Source of the DNA: Chloroflexota bacterium
Lineage (GTDB): Bacteria > Chloroflexota > Anaerolineae > Aggregatilineales > Phototrophicaceae
DNA length: 46,166 nt
Assembly: GCA_014338005.1 (NCBI GenBank)
Contig: QUBZ01000025.1
Span: 1-46,166 of the forward strand
Direction: 5' to 3'
Shown: piece after piece, positions 46,021-46,166 of the stretch
Layout: every line of letters begins with the position of its first letter
Position numbering within the stretch: the first letter of the stretch is position 1
Translations under genes and position numbers: made by a program
Notes under the pieces: generated by a model
What the model was told of the DNA's origin: nothing
Database searches by the model: none
The model's input: only the letters and a program-made list of their open reading frames with translations

Positions 46021-46166
46021 AGCGAGCGGGTCTGTGATCGGCGGAGCAGGGGGCTGCTGTACCTCGCTGGCGGTGATGAGGGCAGAAGCCTGGCTGCTGC
46101 CGCCTGGGCCGGAGACGGTGAGGGTGACGGTGTACGCACCCGGCGCGTTAAAGGTATGGGACGGGT
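45250..46166 (-). CDS. PKD and PD40 (TolB-like) repeat protein, 5' end beyond the window
   Basis: The frame is open from the stop at 45250 to the right edge, about 305 codons, and the start is not in the window. Residues from the edge begin inside a PKD domain (HTFNAPGAYTVTLTVSG), then a Pro-rich linker, then six PD40 repeats of 43-44 aa. Each repeat reads like SDRDGNNEIYVMDADG followed by SPDGRQIVFV. The third repeat is degenerate at its end (ALAPVGQTLAFV). A secreted or surface beta-propeller is likely. An internal ATG-like reading start at 46017 would cut the PKD domain and is not preferred. Confidence 0.85.
   Translation of the reverse strand, partial: PSHTFNAPGAYTVTLTVSGPGGSSQASALITASEVQQPPAPPITDPLAFVTNRDGNSEIYMLDVDGSLINLTNHPASDTAPAWSPDGRQIVFVSDRDGNNEIYVMDADGANLVNLTNHPASDTAPAWSPDGRQIVFVSDRDGNNEIYVMDADGANLINLTNHPASDTAPALAPVGQTLAFVSDRDGNNEIYLLGADGNPVNISSHPASDTAPAWSPDGRQIVFVSDRDGSSEIYVMDTDGANLINLTNHPASDTAPDWSPDGSQIAFVSDRDGGSDIYVMNADGTSPVNLTNHPANDSSPAWRR

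Overview
The window is bacterial, gene-dense and apparently GC-rich (not counted), with tightly packed co-oriented genes. Protein families and gene order point to the Chloroflexota, most likely an Anaerolineae-type lineage. The pointers are a cytoplasmic Ser/Thr kinase with a PQQ-type propeller, Roadblock and small-GTPase genes, MoxR plus DUF58, a DUF348/G5 lipoprotein and fused MFS/spermidine-synthase proteins. This placement is inference from family resemblance; there is no rRNA gene to confirm it. I see no tRNA, rRNA, CRISPR array, phage or insertion sequence.

Layout. 0.1-5.7 kb (minus): a His-rich membrane protein, thymidine kinase, ribosomal proteins bL21-bL27-bL31 behind a near-consensus promoter, then ruvB-DUF2905-queA. 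5.86-7.56 kb (plus): upp and a WecA/MraY-like glycan initiator. 7.5-13.3 kb (minus): a central-carbon block yvcK, gap, pgk, tpiA and a degenerate M50-like membrane protein. 13.3-18.7 kb: a DUF1461 membrane protein, a fused MFS/spermidine synthase, a GNAT enzyme, and the MoxR/DUF58 pair. 19.0-22.2 kb (plus): Roadblock protein, CTP synthase, and an adenosine-deaminase homologue that has lost every catalytic residue. 22.3-29.0 kb (minus): a small GTPase, then a six-gene signalling run (Ser/Thr kinase with 8-bladed propeller, PP2C phosphatase, J-domain/vWA fusion, zinc-ribbon/FHA protein, 81-aa protein, OmpR-type response regulator). 29.1-32.7 kb: hemW, type 2 IPP isomerase with a polyprenyl synthase, and acyl carrier protein. 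32.8-35.5 kb (minus): 131-aa protein, hotdog thioesterase, orphan chelatase-type AAA+ protein, membrane protein. 35.6-46.2 kb (minus): a surface-polysaccharide region with UXS-like epimerase, O-antigen ligase, GtrA, GT4, a macro-domain protein, a 1046-aa glycosidase-like/O-antigen-ligase fusion, a DUF348/G5/PD40 lipoprotein, and a PKD/PD40 repeat protein cut by the right edge.

How the genes fit together. The strongest candidate for an undescribed system is the 22.9-29.0 kb run. It holds a writer (kinase), eraser (PP2C), reader (FHA), a chaperone-linked vWA scaffold and a transcription output, probably from one promoter. The most striking single proteins are the metal-less adenosine deaminase homologue after pyrG, the glycosidase-like domain lacking its nucleophile fused to an O-antigen ligase, and bL31 fused to an RpoA-CTD-like helix-hairpin-helix domain.
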